DNA of 64,000 bases from AP-15 sp963777435 (GCA_963777435.1 CAVZQT010000003.1:1674001-1738000), one strand, 5' to 3'. Counted from the first letter of the stretch, positions 52,712 through 61,156 are shown. Program-made: numbers and translations. Notes: generated by a model from the letters alone, not told the origin.

Positions 52712-53290
52712 ATGATGGCATCGGAGGAAATGGTGAGTTCGCTCGCAGGCCAATTGCTGGTGGCGATGCCGCAGATGGGAGACCCGCGCTTTGCGCGTTC
52801 GGTGATCTACCTGTGCACGCATAGCGGCGAGGACGGCGCGATGGGTCTGGTGATCAACAAGGCGCTGGGGTCGCTAACCTTGGCCGAGTTGTTCTCCCAG
52901 TTGGAAATCGAGTCCGGCGCATTTGCCAAGCAGCGCCCGGTGTATTTTGGCGGTCCGGTCGAGCCCGGTCGCGGTTTTGTTTTGCACACCGGCGAGTATC
53001 GCGAAGAAGGCACACTGCCGGTTGCCGGAAACATCGCGATCACCGCGACCCTCGATATCATGCGCGCGATCGCCAAAGGGCAGGGTCCGCAGCAGAGTTT
53101 GTTCGCGCTCGGCTATGCCGGCTGGGCGCCGGGTCAGCTCGATGCGGAAATTCAGGCGAATGGCTGGCTTTGCGTTCCGGCTGATGAGGGCATCGTCTTC
53201 GATCCCGACCACGACAGCAAATGGCAGCGGGCGCTCGGCAAGCTCGGCGTCAGTCTGTCGATGCTGTCGAGCGACGCCGGCCACGCTTAG
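52712..53290 (+). CDS. YqgE/AlgH family protein
   Basis: 192 residues. The UPF0301 family, widespread and of uncertain function. Visible landmarks: LAGQLLVAMPQMGDPRFARSV, GEDGAMGLVINKAL, VYFGGPVEPGRGFVLHT and LGYAGWAPGQLDAEIQANGW. The stop codon lies inside the first copy of a 16-bp tandem repeat, so repeat-number change cannot alter the protein unless the first unit is hit. Two further ATGs (52715, 52730) are possible starts. Confidence 0.9.
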   Translation: MMASEEMVSSLAGQLLVAMPQMGDPRFARSVIYLCTHSGEDGAMGLVINKALGSLTLAELFSQLEIESGAFAKQRPVYFGGPVEPGRGFVLHTGEYREEGTLPVAGNIAITATLDIMRAIAKGQGPQQSLFALGYAGWAPGQLDAEIQANGWLCVPADEGIVFDPDHDSKWQRALGKLGVSLSMLSSDAGHA

Positions 53291-53376
53291 AGACGGCCAC
53301 GCTTAGAGACGGCCACGCTTAGAGACGGCCACGCTTAGAGACGGCCACGCTTAGAGACGGCCACGCCTAGAGACGG
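53281..53376. repeat. VNTR: six copies of a 16-bp unit
   Basis: The unit CCACGCTTAGAGACGG is repeated six times in 96 bases; the first five copies are identical and the last has one T-to-C change. The first copy contains the last codons and TAG of the YqgE gene. The array fills the space between YqgE and the convergent racemase-like gene. The near-perfect identity indicates recent slippage, so copy number is likely to vary between strains. Confidence 0.95.
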
Positions 53377-53384
53377 CCCGCCGC

Positions 53385-54095
53385 TCACCCGGCAGGCGCT
53401 TCTGCAAGCAGCCGACCATAGCCCGGCACTTTGTCGCCGGTTTTCAGCATTGTCAGCATCGCCCAGAACGACGCCTGGTTGGTGGTCACCACAGGCTTGT
53501 TGAATTCGTGCTCCCATGCGGCGATCGACACCATTGTCGGGAAATTGCCGCCGGGCACGACGAGAACCTCGATCTCGGGCCGATCGATGCGGCGGAACGC
53601 GTCACGCGCGTTTTCCGGGCCGAGATTGCCGATCGCATAGGAATCGGTGGCGCCAAAACCTTCGAGCGCCACGGTTTCGAGCCCGTGCTTGCGGGCGAAC
53701 AGATCAGCGGCGCAGCGATTGACTGTTTCCGAATAGGGCGAGACCAGCCCGATGCGGCGCGCCCCCAGCGCCCGAACCGCGCGGCCGATCGCCTGTGCCG
53801 AGGTGATCGCCGGGACGTTTGCACCATCGCTCATTCGCCGGGTGACGGTCTCATCGTAATCGTCGACAAAGACGCTCGCCGAGGTCTGCGCCAGGATCAC
53901 CAACTCGACCTTGGCCGTACCCAGCAGTTTCGACTGGTAATCGAGGTCGTCCTCCCGCGGCGAAGAGAAGGTCTCGCCGGGTCGGCTGGTCATTAGCCGG
54001 CCGATATGCGCCTGGTAGGTCGGCGGCAGCAGCCGGCACTCCATCTCCACGGTCGTGTTGGTCGAAGGTATCAAGACACCGAAATGGCGGATCAT
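53385..54095 (-). CDS. Asp/Glu racemase-superfamily protein (maleate-isomerase-like), Cys residues replaced
   Basis: 236 residues. The start IRHFGVLIPSTNTTVEMEC and the fold markers (RIGLVSPYSETVNRCAADLF, ATDSYAIGNLGPENARDAF) place it with the maleate isomerase / arylmalonate decarboxylase branch. Enzymes there use one or two cysteines at loop positions that normally read ACTS and SCTNF. Here the two loops read AQTSASVF and VPGGNFPT, so Gln and Gly stand in place of both cysteines. The protein may be inactive as an isomerase or use another chemistry. Its 3' end lies 8 bases from the VNTR. Confidence 0.82.
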   Translation of the reverse strand: MIRHFGVLIPSTNTTVEMECRLLPPTYQAHIGRLMTSRPGETFSSPREDDLDYQSKLLGTAKVELVILAQTSASVFVDDYDETVTRRMSDGANVPAITSAQAIGRAVRALGARRIGLVSPYSETVNRCAADLFARKHGLETVALEGFGATDSYAIGNLGPENARDAFRRIDRPEIEVLVVPGGNFPTMVSIAAWEHEFNKPVVTTNQASFWAMLTMLKTGDKVPGYGRLLAEAPAG

Positions 54096-54167
54096 CGGTT
54101 GACCTTTCTTGCAACGCCTATCGCAATGGATCTCTAGCGGCTTTTACCACCCCGTCGACCGCTCCGT

Positions 54168-54539
54168 TTACTCCTCGAACATCTCGCGCAGAATGGCAAG
54201 GTTCAGGGCGAGCGTGTCGTTGCCGACTGTGCCGAGGCGACGGATCAGCCGCTGCTTGTCGAGAATCCGAAGCTGATCCAGCAGTATAAATCCTTGTTTG
54301 CGCCGGAAAGTCACCGAGATCCGATATGGTGCGGGACGGCCAGCCGTCGTCATCGGCGCAACCGTCACCGTTCGCAAAAAATCATGTATTTCCGGGGGTG
54401 AGACCACAACGCACGGTCTCGTCTTTTGGATTTCGCTGCCGAGGGTGGGATCGAGTGCCGCCAGCCACACCTCGCCGCGTGCGACCGGAACCGACCGGCC
54501 CTCATAGGGATCGAGATTTTTGGGGACAGGCGGTCTCAC
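54168..54539 (-). CDS. Type II toxin, MazF/PemK family
   Basis: 123 residues from a GTG whose TGA overlaps the antitoxin stop (GTGA), so the pair is translationally coupled. The MazF/PemK fold is visible: RGEVWLAALDPTLGSEIQKTRPCVVVSPP, then TVTVAPMTTAGRPAPYRISV, and the dimer/active-site strand GFILLDQLRILDKQRLIRRLG. Such toxins cut mRNA at short sequences. The long N-terminal extension before RGEVW is slightly unusual. Confidence 0.9.
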   Translation of the reverse strand: MRPPVPKNLDPYEGRSVPVARGEVWLAALDPTLGSEIQKTRPCVVVSPPEIHDFLRTVTVAPMTTAGRPAPYRISVTFRRKQGFILLDQLRILDKQRLIRRLGTVGNDTLALNLAILREMFEE

Positions 54540-54790
54540 CAGACCAGGTCTTGGTCCTCGGCATTGCTGAATTCCGGCCAAGCCAGCGTGTCATGACCAA
54601 GCGCGGCGATTTCTCGCGAAGCGTCCGCCCAACCGGCCCGCGACCGGCGGCTCGCCGGCACCAGAACTATCCGGCCTTCCTCCAGCTGCACGTCAAGCAC
54701 GTCGCCGATTTCGACCCCAATCTCACCCAGCAGCGGCTTAGGGATAATCAGCCCCGACGAATTGCCGAGCTTGCGCACGATCGCCCGCAT
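54536..54790 (-). CDS. Antitoxin, MazE/AbrB type
   Basis: 84 residues. The swapped-hairpin DNA-binding domain is seen as MRAIVRKLGNSSGLIIPK, followed by LLGEIGVEIGDVLDVQLEEG; the C-terminal ~35 residues (ASREIAALGHDTLAWPE) would be the toxin-binding tail. The ATG at 54790 has GGAGGAAA upstream. The gene lies first in the operon, as usual, and should repress its own promoter. Confidence 0.9.
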   Translation of the reverse strand: MRAIVRKLGNSSGLIIPKPLLGEIGVEIGDVLDVQLEEGRIVLVPASRRSRAGWADASREIAALGHDTLAWPEFSNAEDQDLVW

Positions 54791-54810
54791 TTGATTTCCT
54801 CCGTTTAACA

Positions 54811-54842
54811 ATGTTATAACGCTGGTCAGAAACAGTTGACAA
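54811..54842 (-). promoter_or_regulatory. Promoter of the toxin-antitoxin operon
   Basis: On the minus strand TTGTCA (54842-54837) and TATAAC (54818-54813) are spaced by 18 bases, a good sigma-70-type promoter ~20 bases before the antitoxin ATG. The -10 region overlaps a perfect 8-bp palindrome GTTATAAC, a plausible operator for the AbrB-type antitoxin. Confidence 0.6.
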
Positions 54843-54912
54843 CGGGTTGTGCCCAATCCGCCGTGTCAATGACTCGCGACGCCGACTATCGCCCTGGAGA
54901 AAGGATCAGGAA

Positions 54913-55674
54913 ATGAATGATGCAATGAGTTTGGCCGAGCGCGCCGACGCACTCGAAGCCAAAATGATGCGCGAGCTCGACGAGATGATCTATGTCAAGT
55001 CGCGCCTGTTCAACCTGGCCGACGGCGATACGAGCACCCCGAACGGGGCCGCCCTGATGGCGCAGAACCCCGGCAAGAAATTCGTCATGGGGGACGATCC
55101 GCGGTTGCCGAAGATGCCGCCGCAGCCGACCTTGATGGATTTTTTCAAATACCGTTTTGGCCCGGCCAACCATTTGCTGCAGAGCGCGCGGCATGCGGTC
55201 AAGGCCGGGATGGACGAAAAGGTGGTGCTCGCCTGCCTGCTGCACGATATCGGCGTCATCGGCTTTATCCGCGCCGATCACGGCTATTGGGGCGCTCAAT
55301 TGGTCGAGCCCTATGTCGATGAAGAGACGTCGTGGGCGATCCGCGCGCACCAAGCGTTGCGGTTTTATCCCGACGAGTTGGTCGGCTATGCCTATCCGGA
55401 ATCCTACGTCAAGAATTTTGGCGCGGATTACAAACCCGATGCCTATATCGAAGACGAGTACAACCGCGCTCGCAATCACAAATGGTACATGACGGCCCGT
55501 ATGATCACGGTGCACGACATCTATTCATTCGATCCGGACGTGGTGGTCGAGCTCGACGAATTCACTGATGTGATTGGCCGCAACTTCAAGCAGCCGAAGG
55601 AAGGGCTCGGCTTTGACAACAGCCCGGTCGCGCATATGTGGCGCACGCTGATCCGCCCGACTAAGTTTCTCTAG
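54913..55674 (+). CDS. HD-domain protein
   Basis: 253 residues. An HD-type metal phosphohydrolase fold is suggested by HLLQSARHAVKAGMDEKVVLACLLHDIGV (the His-Asp doublet) with a distant His upstream, further His residues (RADHGYWG, AIRAHQALRFYPD) and a later Asp in TVHDIYSFDPD. The N-terminal LAERADALEAKMMRELDEMI forms a helix. Substrate unknown; the size and helical content resemble uncharacterised HD proteins rather than cyclic-di-GMP enzymes. The ATG at 54913 has AAGGATCAGG upstream. Confidence 0.78.
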   Translation: MNDAMSLAERADALEAKMMRELDEMIYVKSRLFNLADGDTSTPNGAALMAQNPGKKFVMGDDPRLPKMPPQPTLMDFFKYRFGPANHLLQSARHAVKAGMDEKVVLACLLHDIGVIGFIRADHGYWGAQLVEPYVDEETSWAIRAHQALRFYPDELVGYAYPESYVKNFGADYKPDAYIEDEYNRARNHKWYMTARMITVHDIYSFDPDVVVELDEFTDVIGRNFKQPKEGLGFDNSPVAHMWRTLIRPTKFL

Positions 55675-55815
55675 GCGTCGCGGCAACGCGGCGCGGCGGC
55701 AGTCGCGCACCAAGGCGGACCGCGCCGCCAGTTTCTCAGCGCGATGCCGGACTCAGTCCGCGATCCCAGCCCGCATCCTTTCGGGCCGGGCTGGAGCGCC
55801 CGCGAGCAAGATCCG

Positions 55816-56358
55816 TCAGTTACGGCTCAATCGGTTCTCGACCTCGGCCTTCCATTGATCGAGCGACATGACGCCCGGGGTCTCACGGCAGTGCTTGTCG
55901 TTCCACGCAACGATCTCGTCATTGGGCAATGACAGATCGATCGGCACGCCATGCGGCTGCGGCACATACCAGGGCGTATCCATGTAGATCTCGATCATGT
56001 TTCCTTCGGGATCGGGGAAATAGCAGGATAGCGCGTTGCCGTGACTGGTTTGCCGGATCGTGTCGATCCCCGCGGCGCGGGCGCGGCCATAAACCGTCTT
56101 CAACGCATCGAGATCGGGAACCTTGAACGAGACCTGGTTGACGGTGGTTACACCCTCGGGCGCCCGGCCCGACACCACGACGAACTGATGGTGATGCTCG
56201 GGTGAGGCGGTCATAAAGGCGAGTTCGCCGCCGCGGCTGCTGATGCCGCGGTCCGAAACAACCAGACCGACGACATCGGTGTAGAAATCGACCATCCTCG
56301 ACAAATCGCGAGCATAAACGCCGCAATGAGACAGCTGTGGGTGAAAACGCGACGGCAT
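55816..56358 (-). CDS. VOC family dioxygenase-like protein
   Basis: 180 residues, one VOC unit. The first module HPQLSHCGVYARDLSRMVDF supplies the first metal His; TTVNQVSFKVPDLDAL and NALSCYFPDPEGNMIEIYMD supply the others (the last Glu). The C-terminal ~35 residues (NDKHCRETPGVMSLDQWKAEV) form an extension. It resembles catechol-2,3-dioxygenase-like enzymes. The ATG at 56358 has a strong AAGGAGGT site. It is convergent with the HD-domain gene. Confidence 0.86.
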   Translation of the reverse strand: MPSRFHPQLSHCGVYARDLSRMVDFYTDVVGLVVSDRGISSRGGELAFMTASPEHHHQFVVVSGRAPEGVTTVNQVSFKVPDLDALKTVYGRARAAGIDTIRQTSHGNALSCYFPDPEGNMIEIYMDTPWYVPQPHGVPIDLSLPNDEIVAWNDKHCRETPGVMSLDQWKAEVENRLSRN

Positions 56359-56600
56359 GGCTACCTCCTTGATCGAAGCACCGATTGTAACTCCATCAAT
56401 ATCCATCGCGCGCAGCGTTGATCCAATCGATTTCGACGGGAGTAGCGGTACGTGCTCCCGCCGATCACCCCAATCGAGGGCGAGCCGCCGGCACCCCTAC
56501 TCTTTTCGTGGCTCGGATGTGGGATACGGCGCGACGCGGGCGAGCCGGGATTAATCGTCCGTGTCGGCTCGATCAGCCGCCCAACAGGAACGATCCGCCG

Positions 56601-56951
56601 CTATTTCGCGGCTCCGCTGGTGGTGACCGTGACGGTTCCGTTTGTCCCCGGCGGCACATCGGGTGCGGCGCACATCTCGTCCCACAACATCACTCTGCCG
56701 CGCCCGGTCTGATCACCGATAATCTGGGCCGGAGCAACACCGGCAGCAGATTCTTTCGCCATTGCCGCTTCCGACAAGACGGTCACACTGGCCAGCACGC
56801 CGGTCACGCCACCCTCCCGCGCCGGCGGCAACAACTCGGCGGCGCGGCACGAGCCCGATAATCCGGCACTACCGACGGCCATGGCGGCAATAAAGCTTGC
56901 CGCCATGATCATTCGAAATCTTTGCCTATTCCCCTCCTGCCGCCTTTGCAT
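56601..56951 (-). CDS. Exported protein at the end of the C39/repeat-protein cluster
   Basis: 116 residues. An Arg-rich n-region (MQRRQEGNRQRFR) and a hydrophobic core IMAASFIAAMAVGSAGL form a signal peptide. The mature part is Gly/Ala/Thr/Val-rich and ends GTVTVTTSGAAK, with one Cys pair. It lies 85 bases downstream of the lipoprotein gene on the same strand, so it is probably the last gene of the cluster. No family recognised. Confidence 0.65.
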   Translation of the reverse strand: MQRRQEGNRQRFRMIMAASFIAAMAVGSAGLSGSCRAAELLPPAREGGVTGVLASVTVLSEAAMAKESAAGVAPAQIIGDQTGRGRVMLWDEMCAAPDVPPGTNGTVTVTTSGAAK

Positions 56952-57036
56952 AACGTGCCCCCCGTTCCCGTAGGCTAGAAGTCCAAACCAGCACTATGGA
57001 ACAACTTTAGTTCGATTGAGTTCCGTATTCATCAAC

Positions 57037-57789
57037 TCAGCGAAGCGCTGGCCCGGTGAGCCGGTTCATTACCGACGACGCAACCCCCTGCTGGATCGAT
57101 TTCGACAAGCCGCTGACCCCGATGTCAATGGTGGTCACCTGTTGAATCAATTGATTGTTTGCGGTGTTGGCGAGCACGCTGCTCACCCCGCCATTGCCGG
57201 TGCCGCCGCCCGTGACCGTGGCGAGACCGCTATTGACCAGTGCCTGCAGTGTCGAGTTCGACACATTGACCTGCGTTTGCACGGCATCGTTGGTCACGAC
57301 AGTCGCCGAGTTGATACCGTTGCCGGCAGTTGACGATAACGCGCCGGGGATGCCGAAGGCGCCCAGCACAGCGATGCTGCCCGTCGACTGCGCAGCACCC
57401 GCGCCGGCCATCTGACCCGGCGAGATTGTCAAAGTCGGCACTACCAGATTTTCTGTGAGATCGTGATTGACAAAAGTCGCCTGCTGAAAGGCAAAGTTCA
57501 ACGTGACGCCCGAGCCGGCATCGTATCCGCCGCGGACATCGCTAAGCTTGGCATCGCTAAGCTTGGCGTCGTCGAGCGCCACGCTTGCAAGACGTTGGCG
57601 GACGTCGCGGCTTGGAGTCACTCGCAACTCAGCATGCTCTACCGGCATCCGGCGCGAAACCTGTTCGGTGGCGTGGACCGGAGCTTCGCCACTCGAGCCC
57701 ACAATCCCAATGATCTTGTCCGAGCACCCCCCCAACAGACTTGCCGCGATCACCGCACAGGCGATGAACGGCGTTGACGAACCGGTCAC
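57037..57789 (-). CDS. Lipoprotein sharing a C-terminal motif with the small exported protein
   Basis: 250 residues from a GTG with CCGGAGGAC upstream. The lipobox is VIAASLLGGCSD, so Cys22 is lipidated. A duplicated DAKLS pair (15-bp direct repeat near 57541) precedes a beta-rich region with many Asn, Thr and Ser (GNGINSATVVTNDAVQTQVN). Near the C-terminus GGVSSVLANTANNQLIQQ is followed by TTIDIGV, which closely matches GITSVLQNFGNNSIMQ and TTINISV in the 126-residue protein three genes upstream. A role as surface anchor or nucleator of the repeat-protein fibre is possible (inference). It lies 25 bases after the C39 gene. Confidence 0.75.
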   Translation of the reverse strand: MTGSSTPFIACAVIAASLLGGCSDKIIGIVGSSGEAPVHATEQVSRRMPVEHAELRVTPSRDVRQRLASVALDDAKLSDAKLSDVRGGYDAGSGVTLNFAFQQATFVNHDLTENLVVPTLTISPGQMAGAGAAQSTGSIAVLGAFGIPGALSSTAGNGINSATVVTNDAVQTQVNVSNSTLQALVNSGLATVTGGGTGNGGVSSVLANTANNQLIQQVTTIDIGVSGLSKSIQQGVASSVMNRLTGPALR

Positions 57790-57814
57790 TTTGTCCTCCG
57801 GTGGGATACATCAG

Positions 57815-58528
57815 TCAAAACCGGCCAAGGCTGAGCAGCCCCTGCTGGGCCAATGTCGCGAGATCGAGCGCATAACGCGTCAGCTCCCACGGCGGAGCTG
57901 GTGCAGCCGCCCATTTCTGGTCGCTGTTAAAGCTCTTTTGACCCTGGTCGATATTGCTGGTGATCAGAAAAAAAATCCCGCTCCACTCCGATTCGAATAC
58001 CCCTATTGGTTCACTCCTCATACCGTTGGCGGGATCGGCCAGCAGCACGCGGCCGTTTTCGATGCCCTCGAGCACGACAAAATGGTGATAGCCGCGGACA
58101 TTCAGCAGCACGATCGCCGGCAGCCGCACCTCTTCGAGCTTGGACAATGGCGCCCGATAGCCATTGGAATCGAGCCCATGCCGCTGCAAATAGCGCTTGA
58201 TATCCAATAATGAGAATCCCGATTCACTGATAACTTTTTTATCGCCATTTACGATCATATCCTTAAAGACATCGGTCTCGCTGACCGGCATTTTGTAGTT
58301 GTAGCTGAGGAGTGTCGCTAGTGCGGCGGATCCGCAGGAAAAATCGTGCTCCTGCGCAATCGTGTCGTGATATTTCTTTTCCTGAAAGCTCTCGACCTTG
58401 AGCGACAACGCGCCGCCGCCGACCCCGGCGTCAAGATAAAGCGAACCCGCCTCGGCTGACACACTGGCGGCGACGAGCACCGTCGATACCGGCGATCGCC
58501 CGCCGAACGGGTGCGGAGCGGGGTCCAA
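57815..58528 (-). CDS. Stand-alone C39 family cysteine peptidase, FapD-like
   Basis: 237 residues as written from a TTG. Bacteriocin-processing-type C39 peptidases cut leader peptides after Gly-Gly; FapD of the Pseudomonas amyloid operon is a stand-alone member. Catalytic elements are all present: Gln and Cys in AQEHDFSCGSAALATLL, His in VRGYHHFVVLEG and Asp in VLLADPANG. No ABC transporter domain is attached. The written start gives a poor signal peptide. Upstream ATGs at 58544/58541 (after GAGGGG) begin MMGRRFGPRSAPVRR; removing one G from a GGG in that stretch would join them to SPVSTVLVAASVSAEA, a good export signal. So a start-region frameshift is likely. Confidence 0.82.
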   Translation of the reverse strand: MDPAPHPFGGRSPVSTVLVAASVSAEAGSLYLDAGVGGGALSLKVESFQEKKYHDTIAQEHDFSCGSAALATLLSYNYKMPVSETDVFKDMIVNGDKKVISESGFSLLDIKRYLQRHGLDSNGYRAPLSKLEEVRLPAIVLLNVRGYHHFVVLEGIENGRVLLADPANGMRSEPIGVFESEWSGIFFLITSNIDQGQKSFNSDQKWAAAPAPPWELTRYALDLATLAQQGLLSLGRF

Positions 58529-58573
58529 ACCGCCTTCCCATCATGCCCCTCGTATTCCCGCACCTGCGCGCCT

Positions 58574-58954
58574 TCAATGGACACTGATATTGATGGTGGT
58601 ACTGACCTGCATGATCGAGTTGTTGCCAAAATTCTGCAAAACCGAAGTGATGCCGGCGTTGCCATTGATCGAATGATCGTTGCTGATCAAGCCGTTGATC
58701 GAGTTGCCGATCGCCGCATTTCCATTGCTGTTGGCGGTCGACAATGCGCTTCCGGAGCCCTTGACATTAACGCCGATGGCGCCGCGGGCTCGCTCTTTGC
58801 CGAGCTGGGCTGCGGGCACCACGGTTCCGGCCAGAGCCCCGAGCACCGCTGCCGGCGACCCGGCTGAGGCGCTGCGTTCGCCGGCGAAACAAGCGCTGGA
58901 GGCAACGGTCGTTGCGAGCAGAATAGAAACCGTCCAGACGGCCGAACGTTTCAT
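58574..58954 (-). CDS. Small exported Asn/Gly/Ser-rich protein, candidate fibre subunit or nucleator
   Basis: 126 residues. Signal peptide MKRSAVWTVSILLATTVASS, cleaved near SACFAG. The mature part is rich in Asn, Gly, Ser and Ile with hydrophobic-polar alternation: LSTANSNGNAAIGNSINGL, then ISNDHSINGNAGITSVLQNF and GNNSIMQVSTTINISVH. Small subunits of functional amyloids (curli CsgB, FapB) have this texture. It shares its C-terminal motif with the downstream lipoprotein and lies between the large repeat protein and the C39 peptidase gene. Confidence 0.75.
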   Translation of the reverse strand: MKRSAVWTVSILLATTVASSACFAGERSASAGSPAAVLGALAGTVVPAAQLGKERARGAIGVNVKGSGSALSTANSNGNAAIGNSINGLISNDHSINGNAGITSVLQNFGNNSIMQVSTTINISVH

Positions 58955-59046
58955 CTGTCGAATTCCCACTTTCTATTCTCGTTCCGGAGAAGGGGTCCGC
59001 ACCGCCGATTTTTCGGCGATGCGGGCCGCTCTAGTCAGCTATGACC

Positions 59047-61156
59047 TTACCTGCTGACACTCGGAGTCGGGCTGAACCCACTCAGCCCGCCGCCATTGCC
59101 GCCGACCGTCGAGGTGAGGGCGACAGAGTTGCCCTGCACCGCAGCCGCACCGGTATTCAGGTTGGCCTGCAGGATGCCCTGACCATTCATCGAGTAGTTC
59201 AAGTTGATGGCGCCAGAAGCACTCGACGAGGCAGCATTTTGCTTGGTGTTGTTGCCGGTGAGCGACGCGCTGGTGATTGCCGAACCAGCCCCAGCACTGT
59301 TCGTGTTGGTCGGCCGTGTAGGTGGTCGTCTGGGTAAGCGAGCCGCTGCCGATCACCGAGTCCTTCAGCGACGCCAAGATATTGTTGTTGGTGCTGCTGT
59401 TCGTATAGGTCTTGTTGTTGGTGCTGCTGTTGCTGTAGCTCTTCGTCGTCGTGTTGTACGACCCTTTGACGATGTTCTTCCCGCCATTATCAGCCGCATT
59501 GCCGCCGGCGCCGGTTGCCGAGGCCGTGCTGGTCTTGGTGGTCGTATCGGTGCTGGTCTTGGTATAGGTGTTGCCACCGTTGTTGATGTTGGTGGCCTTG
59601 CCGCCATTGGTCGCTGAGGCGGTACCACCCGTGCTGCCGGTCGACGAAGCCGATTGATTGGTCGTCTTCGTGTTGTACGACCCCTTCACGCTGACTTTGC
59701 TGCCGTTGTTGGCTGCAGCGCTGTTGGTGCCCGAGGCGGTGTTGGCGCTGGTGTTGGTCTTGGTGTTGGTCGTCGTCTTGGTGTTTGTGTTGCCAGACAG
59801 AAGGCTGTTGCCGTTGGCCTGAACCGCGGTCCCATGCCCACCTGCATTGACGCCGCTGCCTGAAGCGGAGCCGCCCGCCGTAACGGTCTTGGTGGTGGTG
59901 TTGCCGGAGGCCGTGGTGTTGCCGCTGACATTCAGCGCCTTGCTGCCATTCGTGGCGGCTGCGCCGGTGCTACCGTTGGATGCCGTCGGGGTGCTGGTGC
60001 TGGTCTTGGTGATCGTCGTGTTTTTGGTGTTGCCCGAGGCGACGGTATTGCCGGACCCGACATTCTTGCCGCCGTTGTTCGCCGTGGCGGCGCTGCCATT
60101 GCCACCGACGCTGGCCGTCGGGGTGGTGGTGTTAGTGGTGTTCGTCGTCTTCGTGTTGGTCAGTGTGTTGCCGTTGTTCTTGGAGATGGCCGTGCTGCCA
60201 TTGTTGGCCGCAGGGCTGCCGGCCCCGGTCGTGCTCGCCGTGTTGGTCTTTGTGGTGGTGGTGCTCTTGTTCGCGTTCAGCGTGTTGCCGTTCGCGTTGA
60301 CCGCGGTGCCACCCTTGCTGGCCTGCGCGCCGCTGTTGGTCGGCGTGATGGTCGTCGTCGTCGTGTTGCCGGAGGCGATATTCTTCCCGCCATTATTAGC
60401 CGCAGCGCCATTGCCGCCATTGCTAGCGGTGCTGGTGGTGGTGGTATTCTTGGTCGGCGAGATTGTCGTCGTGGTCGTATTGCCCGACTTGTTGTTGAGA
60501 GTGTTGCCGGTGGCATTGACCGCCGTGCCGCCTTTGCTGGCGGTCGCGGTGCCGCCACTGTTGCCGGAGGCGGTGGTCGGCGTGATGGTCGTCGTCGTCG
60601 TCTTGTTGGCGTTCAGGGTATTGCCGTTGGCATTGACCGCCGTGCCGCCCTTGCTGGCCTGCGCGCCGCTATTGGTCGGCGAGACCGTCGTCGTTGTGGT
60701 CTTGGTGTTGCCGGAGCCCAGGTTGGTCGTGTTGCCATTGGCCTGAACTGCAGTGCTGCCCTTGCTAGCTGCAGCGCCGTTCGTGGTCGTGGTCGGCGTC
60801 ACATTTGTCGTGTTGGTCGTAGTCTTGGTGTTGCCGGAGCCGAGGTTGGTCGTGTTGCCGTTGGCATTCACAGCCGTGCCGCCCTTGCTGGCCTGCGAGC
60901 CGCTGTTGGTGCTGGTCGGCGTGATCGTGGTCGTGCTGGTCTTGGTCGAACTCAGGCTGTTGCCCGAGACGTTATTACCCGAGTTGGTGTTGCTGGCGCC
61001 GCCACCTGCGCCGCCGGCGCCGCCCGTCATCGTCGAGGTTGCGGCGCCACCGGCACCGCCGGCGCCACCGGCGGCGTTCGACGTCGCAGATTGCGCCCAC
61101 GCACCGCCTGCGCTCAGGGCGAGGGCGGCGCAAGTTGCTAACAAAATCCTCTTCAT
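59047..61156 (-). CDS. Large exported Ser/Thr/Asn/Gly repeat protein, candidate amyloid or adhesive fibre
   Basis: About 702 residues if one frameshift is repaired. A standard signal peptide (MKRILLATCAALALSAGGAWA) is followed by a Gly/Ala stretch and ~13 imperfect repeats of 33-45 residues. Each combines a Thr-rich strand (TTTTTITPT), a turn with ASKGGTAVNANGNT and a GSGNT link; there are no cysteines and hardly any aromatic or charged residues. The written frame breaks near 59313: an extra G in CGGCC turns the C-terminus into His/Gln/Trp nonsense to 59039. Removing it gives PTNTNSAGAGSAITSASL, INLNYSMNGQGILQANLN and a stop at 59047. It lies directly downstream of the sigma-54 promoter. Confidence 0.8.

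Noticed and set aside
53281..53376. The 16-bp array considered as a protein-coding repeat or CRISPR
   Set aside because: Every unit carries a TAG, the unit length is not a multiple of three, and there are no unique spacers.
59847..60746. 299-codon plus-strand ORF rich in Val, Leu and Pro, antisense to the repeat protein
   Set aside because: It is the mirror of the Thr/Asn/Gly repeats; its apparent hydrophobic repeats follow from reading the same tandem DNA backwards, and it has no start signals or family match.
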